Origin: an uncultured Synergistales bacterium
GTDB taxonomy: Bacteria; Synergistota; Synergistia; Synergistales; Aminobacteriaceae
Direction of reading: 5' to 3'
Assembly: GCA_937957815.1 (NCBI GenBank)
Contig: CALFXN010000445.1
Location: 1 to 11,325, forward strand
Length of the DNA: 11,325 bases
The notes under the pieces were generated by a model. The model saw only the letters and a list, made by a program, of their open reading frames with translations, made no database searches and was not told the origin of the DNA. Shown one piece after another: positions 8,748 to 11,325 of this stretch; position 1 is the first letter of the stretch, and every line of letters begins with the position of its first letter. The translations under genes were made by a program, and so were the position numbers.

Positions 8748-8822
8748 GGGTGGTTAGTTCTGAGGAAGAACGCTTCCTTGACGCGGAAGAGGTCAGAGGT
8801 TCGAGTCCTCTACCACCCACCA
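8748..8822 (+). tRNA. tRNA-Val (anticodon GAC)
   Basis: A full cloverleaf can be folded by hand. The acceptor GGGTGGT (8748-8754) pairs with ACCACCC (8812-8818), followed by discriminator A73 and an encoded CCA (8820-8822). The D stem is GTTC/GAAC; the anticodon stem is CTTCC/GGAAG with loop TTGACGC and anticodon GAC at 8780-8782, reading GUC/GUU valine codons. The variable loop is AGGTC, and the T-arm is AGAGG/CCTCT with loop TTCGAGT. Valine identity bases A35, C36 and A73 are present, as are G18G19, the G15-C48 pair and T54T55C56. The unusual feature is T at position 14, where A14 normally pairs with U8. It has its own promoter and terminator. Confidence 0.96.
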
Positions 8823-8835
8823 TAGTAAGCCCGAG

Positions 8836-8857
8836 GGCGCCGTAAGGCGCCTTTTTT
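8836..8857 (+). terminator. Rho-independent terminator after the tRNA
   Basis: A 6-bp all-GC stem, GGCGCC (8836-8841) and GGCGCC (8846-8851), with tetraloop GTAA is followed directly by six T (8852-8857), then GTTTT. It lies 13 nt after the CCA end and should stop tRNA transcription. The next gene starts only 20 nt after the T run. Confidence 0.92.
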
Positions 8858-8864
8858 GTTTTGC

Positions 8865-8873
8865 GGGGGTGAG
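8865..8873 (+). promoter_or_regulatory. Shine-Dalgarno that decides the acpS start
   Basis: GGGGGTGAG contains GGTGA, matching the anti-Shine-Dalgarno, and lies 5 nt upstream of GTG 8878. The other candidate, GTG 8869, falls within this site and has only the terminator U-tract upstream of it. Confidence 0.6.
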
Positions 8874-8877
8874 TACA

Positions 8878-9258
8878 GTGATACTCGGAATAGGCGCCGA
8901 TTTGTGCAGTATAACGCGAATGACGCGCGCTCTGCAGTCCGCCCATTTTCGGGATTCGATCTTTCACGAAGAAGAGATCTCCTATGCGGCAAAGCAGGCG
9001 CTTCCGGCGCGACATTTCGCGTCTTCTTTCGCGGCGCGGGAAGCCCTTGCGAAAGCGACGGGAATAACGACGTTCGTAATCGTCATGAAAGGTGCCTGGG
9101 TTGTCAGGACTGAAAATGGACCGTGTTTTCGCTATAATTCAAACGTATCTTCCCTCCTGCGGGAGAAGGGAATTCGAAAAGCGTGGCTTACGATGAGCCA
9201 TGAAGGCGATTTTGCGATGGCATGTGTCGTCGTCGAGGGAGATTACAGCGACCGATGA
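8878..9258 (+). CDS. acpS: Holo-[acyl-carrier-protein] synthase
   Basis: This enzyme transfers the 4'-phosphopantetheine arm of coenzyme A to a serine of apo-ACP, activating it for fatty acid synthesis; it is Mg2+-dependent, cytoplasmic and normally trimeric. It has 126 residues, normal for AcpS. It begins VILGIGADLCSI with the metal-binding Asp at D8. The second signature is FAAREALAKATG (51-62), with metal-binding E55 and the catalytic-site Lys region. It ends with AWLTMSHEGDFAMACVVVEG, the family's C-terminal strand pair (SHD is more usual than SHE). GTG 8878 is preferred over GTG 8869 for its Shine-Dalgarno and because homologues start two residues before the LGIG segment. The stop overlaps the nnr start (ATGA). 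The acpS-nnr pairing is common in bacteria. No separate promoter fits between the tRNA terminator and the start. Confidence 0.95.
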   Translation: MILGIGADLCSITRMTRALQSAHFRDSIFHEEEISYAAKQALPARHFASSFAAREALAKATGITTFVIVMKGAWVVRTENGPCFRYNSNVSSLLREKGIRKAWLTMSHEGDFAMACVVVEGDYSDR

Positions 9259-10802
9259 AATATTTCGATCCCGCTCGTGTCAGAGAAGCCGATGCAATCG
9301 CGTTCCAACGGTACGGTATGCCGGGTGTGCTGCTTATGGAGAATGCCGGCAGGTCGGTGGCGGATGAAATCGTGTCCGCTTTTCCGCAATGTCGGAGTGT
9401 CTGTGTCCTCTGCGGTCCCGGAAACAATGGGGGTGACGGCTTTGTGGTCGCTCGCCATCTCGCCGTGCGGCGGATGGATGTTCGTGTTCTTGTCGCCTGT
9501 CCCGTGGAAAAGTACCGGGGCGACTCACGATATCACGGAAACATTCTCTCCGGAATGGGGATCCCTCTGGAAGAAAGCGAACACCTCGGAGACGGCGATG
9601 TCGAAACTCTGATATCGCATTCGGATGTTTGCGTCGATTCACTTCTCGGCACGGGGGCCATGGGAGAACCGCGCGGAGAGATCTCGCGTCTTATCACTTT
9701 CTCCCTGAACGCCCGACGCGTTGTGTCGGTCGATATCCCTAGCGGGATCGATCCGACGACGGGAAACGTCTTTACTCCATGTGTCCGGGCTGACCTCACA
9801 GTGACGTTGCTTGCCGCGAAAAGCGGTCTGGCCGTGCTTCCGGCGCGGAAGGCAGCCGGACGTATCGTTGTCGGCACAATTGGAATCGGTGAAAAACATA
9901 TTCTGGATACTGAACCGACTATTCTTGACGTGGGAGAAGAAATTTTCAGAAGTCGTTTTCCGGAAACAGGTTTCTCGTGCCACAAATACAAAAAAGGCGT
10001 TTTACTCGTTGTAGCCGGCTCCGAAGAATATTCGGGAGCTCCTATCCTCTGCGTGCATGGAGCGTTGCGTTCTGGCGTAGGAGTTGTACACCTCATTTCG
10101 ACCGAAGGTGCCGTCTCGGCGTGTATATCGCGCTTTCCCGAGGCGATCTGCAGGAGCGTACCGCCGGATGTGGATGAATTCCGGCTCCTCGAAGAGCATG
10201 TGGCAAGCAGTACCGCTCTTGTTTGCGGCCCCGGGATCGGCAGAAAGGATAGCGGGAGGGCGTGGACCGAAGCCTCGTGGAGGCAGAGGGGGCTCCCCGT
10301 GGTGTTTGACGGGGACGCGCTCTTCTGGCTTTCATCGGGAGGGATGGTTTCCGAGAGGCGTCCGGATGTCCTTCTGACGCCCCACGAGGGAGAGGCGGCG
10401 CGTCTCCTGAATACCACCGCGGACAAAATCCGCAGCGATAGAATCGGTGCGGCGAGGAAGATTTCGAAGCTCTACGGACCAGTGTTGCTGAAGGGGTGGA
10501 CGACAGTTGTGGACGACGGGAAACGAGCCGCGGTAATTTGCGGAGGCTCTCCGGCTCTCTCCGTTGCGGGATCCGGTGATGTTCTTTCAGGGTGTGCGGG
10601 GAGCATGCTCGCGTTCGGAATGGCACCATACGAAGCCGGGTGCGCCTCGGCGTGGATTCACGGAAAGAGCGGCGCGAAATGGGAGGAGCGTTTCGGCACG
10701 ATCGGGATGCTTGCTGGAGAAATTGCAGAGGAATTTCCGGGAGTTATCGCAGGAATAAGAGGAAAAAACGACAATGCGTCGTCGTCGAATCGACTGGGAT
10801 GA
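9255..10802 (+). CDS. nnr: Bifunctional NAD(P)H-hydrate epimerase / ADP-dependent NAD(P)HX dehydratase
   Basis: This metabolite-repair enzyme restores damaged NAD(P)H. The N-terminal YjeF_N domain interconverts R- and S-NAD(P)HX, and the C-terminal ribokinase-like domain dehydrates S-NADHX using ADP. It has 515 residues, the full bifunctional length. The epimerase half shows ENAGRSVADE, CGPGNNGGDGFVVARHL (53-69, D61) and VDIPSGIDPTTG (159-170, D160). The dehydratase half begins near HKYKKGVLLVVAGSEEYSGA (243-262), continues with TPHEGEAARL (375-384) and has the catalytic AGSGDVLSG (D442; GTGD is more usual). ATG 9255 overlaps the acpS stop (ATGA) and gives the standard N-terminus MKYFDPARVREAD. 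An upstream GTG at 9222 would add eleven unrelated residues inside acpS. The 3' end overlaps the next gene by 29 bp. Confidence 0.95.
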   Translation: MKYFDPARVREADAIAFQRYGMPGVLLMENAGRSVADEIVSAFPQCRSVCVLCGPGNNGGDGFVVARHLAVRRMDVRVLVACPVEKYRGDSRYHGNILSGMGIPLEESEHLGDGDVETLISHSDVCVDSLLGTGAMGEPRGEISRLITFSLNARRVVSVDIPSGIDPTTGNVFTPCVRADLTVTLLAAKSGLAVLPARKAAGRIVVGTIGIGEKHILDTEPTILDVGEEIFRSRFPETGFSCHKYKKGVLLVVAGSEEYSGAPILCVHGALRSGVGVVHLISTEGAVSACISRFPEAICRSVPPDVDEFRLLEEHVASSTALVCGPGIGRKDSGRAWTEASWRQRGLPVVFDGDALFWLSSGGMVSERRPDVLLTPHEGEAARLLNTTADKIRSDRIGAARKISKLYGPVLLKGWTTVVDDGKRAAVICGGSPALSVAGSGDVLSGCAGSMLAFGMAPYEAGCASAWIHGKSGAKWEERFGTIGMLAGEIAEEFPGVIAGIRGKNDNASSSNRLG

Positions 10803-11016
10803 AGAGATACGGAAAACCGAACAGATCCGTCGAAAAGGCTTGAAGAACACTGCTCTCGGCTGCATTATGTCGTTTCTGCTGCTCGTCGGAGTCAGAAGAA
10901 TGCATCCGAAGTTGCTTCAGGCAGGCGGAATGCTTTCCTTTCTCCTTGTTGCTGTCGCGACGGTGTTGCTCATCGTCATTCTGTTTCGTCGTTCCGGAAG
11001 GAAGAGGGATTCGTAA
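10774..11016 (+). CDS. Unknown small two-helix membrane protein
   Basis: I do not recognise a family. The 80-residue product has a basic N-terminus (MRRRRIDWDEEIRKTEQIRRKG), then two hydrophobic segments: about 25-40 (LGCIMSFLLLVGV) and about 50-72 (AGGMLSFLLVAVATVLLIVILF). They are separated by a short polar/basic turn (RRMHPKLLQ), and the protein ends in a basic tail RRSGRKRDS. With positive charge at both ends and a hairpin of two helices, both termini are probably cytoplasmic. There is no signal-peptidase site, cysteine pair or catalytic motif. ATG 10774 has AAGAGGA 10 nt upstream within nnr, overlaps the nnr 3' end by 29 bp, and the stop is 1 nt before tsaE; this packing supports a real, co-translated gene. 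The position gives no clear functional hint. Confidence 0.7.
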   Translation: MRRRRIDWDEEIRKTEQIRRKGLKNTALGCIMSFLLLVGVRRMHPKLLQAGGMLSFLLVAVATVLLIVILFRRSGRKRDS

Positions 11017-11017
11017 G

Positions 11018-11278
11018 ATGGAAAAGTACTTTCTTAGTATCGTCTCGGATTCTTCGGAGATGACATTATCCTTCGGAAGTTTTTTTTCAGGATATATCGA
11101 AAGGGATCTGTGCATCCTCCTGCGGGGCGATCTCGGTTCGGGAAAGACGGTCTTCATGCGGGGACTGGCGCAAGGGTTAGGGTTCTATGCGGTCCGCAGT
11201 CCGTCATTCACACTCGTTCACGAATATCCGACGAAACCGCGCCTGATTCATGTAGATCTGTACCGTATTGAAGAGGGA
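11018..11278 (+). CDS. tsaE: tRNA threonylcarbamoyladenosine biosynthesis ATPase TsaE, N-terminal part (3'-truncated)
   Basis: TsaE is the small ATPase that works with TsaB and TsaD to put the t6A modification on tRNAs reading ANN codons. The first 87 codons are present out of a usual roughly 150. Walker A is GDLGSGKT (37-44), followed by RSPSFTLVHEY, matching the conserved SPTFTLV-x-EY segment, and HVDLYRI, the family's conserved Walker B-like strand. ATG 11018 starts 1 nt after the preceding stop, with GAAGAGGG upstream inside that gene. The frame remains open through the right adapter, which would add the false residues RSEEHTSELQSRGLI; these do not belong to the protein. In many bacteria tsaE is followed by tsaB, which is presumably past the contig end (inference). 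Confidence 0.94.
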
Positions 11279-11325
11279 AGATCGGAAGAGCACACGTCTG
11301 AACTCCAGTCACGTGGCCTTATCTC
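11279..11325. other. Illumina TruSeq adapter with index (right end)
   Basis: AGATCGGAAGAGCACACGTC and the following 14 bases (11279-11312) are the standard TruSeq adapter. They are followed by a six-base index GTGGCC (11313-11318) and then TTATCTC, the start of the constant region after the index. From memory this is TruSeq LT index 20. It is library DNA, not genome. The first A may come from A-tailing. Confidence 0.98.

Noticed and set aside
8780..8782. Reading the tRNA as tRNA-Asp from the letters GAC
   Set aside because: GAC is the anticodon, which reads GUC/GUU valine codons; tRNA-Asp would carry GUC.
9222..9254. Upstream GTG start for nnr
   Set aside because: It lies inside acpS, adds residues with no counterpart in the family, and ATG 9255 gives the standard N-terminus with an ATGA overlap.
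28..11278. CRISPR array, insertion sequence, phage or defence module, novel system
   Set aside because: Almost every base belongs to recognisable housekeeping genes; no direct-repeat arrays, transposase motifs or foreign-looking composition were seen.
1..11325. Perfect 27-bp terminal inverted repeat suggesting a linear element or transposon
   Set aside because: Both copies (1-27 and 11279-11305) are Illumina adapter; no transposase or target duplication is present.

Overview
This window is an 11.3 kb stretch of ordinary bacterial chromosome, every gene on the + strand and tightly packed. It appears to be a complete short-read assembly contig, because both ends are untrimmed Illumina TruSeq adapter (1-27 and 11279-11325). 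Genuine genomic sequence is therefore only about 28-11278. Base composition is moderately GC-rich by eye. Gene order (hpt-ftsH, then uvrB-uvrA, rlmB, proC, a tRNA, acpS, nnr, tsaE) and protein character fit an anaerobic bacterium of the Synergistota/Firmicutes type. Synergistota is my best guess from remembered gene neighbourhoods, not something the sequence proves.

Layout. (1) 28-264: the 3' end of hpt (purine salvage), cut off by the left adapter, followed directly by ftsH (membrane AAA+ protease). (2) 2146-2270: an intergenic stretch with a 9-bp inverted repeat (probable weak terminator) and a candidate promoter for the next operon. (3) uvrB-uvrA-rlmB-proC: two subunits of the nucleotide excision repair damage-recognition machinery, a 23S rRNA/tRNA 2'-O-methyltransferase and the last enzyme of proline synthesis. 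These are joined by overlaps of 77 bp (uvrB/uvrA) and 4 bp (uvrA/rlmB) and a 1-nt gap (rlmB/proC). (4) A tRNA-Val(GAC) gene with its own consensus sigma-70 promoter and a strong Rho-independent terminator. (5) acpS-nnr-small membrane protein-tsaE: 4'-phosphopantetheinyl transfer to acyl carrier protein, NAD(P)HX repair, an unknown 80-residue two-helix membrane protein, and the t6A tRNA-modification ATPase, which is cut off by the right adapter.

Functionally these are housekeeping genes: salvage, protein quality control, DNA repair, RNA modification, amino acid and cofactor metabolism. I looked for mobile elements, CRISPR arrays, defence or toxin modules and biosynthetic clusters and found none. 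I see no previously undescribed system here. The points worth a second look are the adapter ends and the false protein termini they create, the long uvrB/uvrA overlap, an unusual base (U14) in the tRNA D-arm, a Tyr replacing a normally conserved His in the second ATPase site of UvrA, the acpS operon starting directly behind a terminator, and the unknown small membrane protein.
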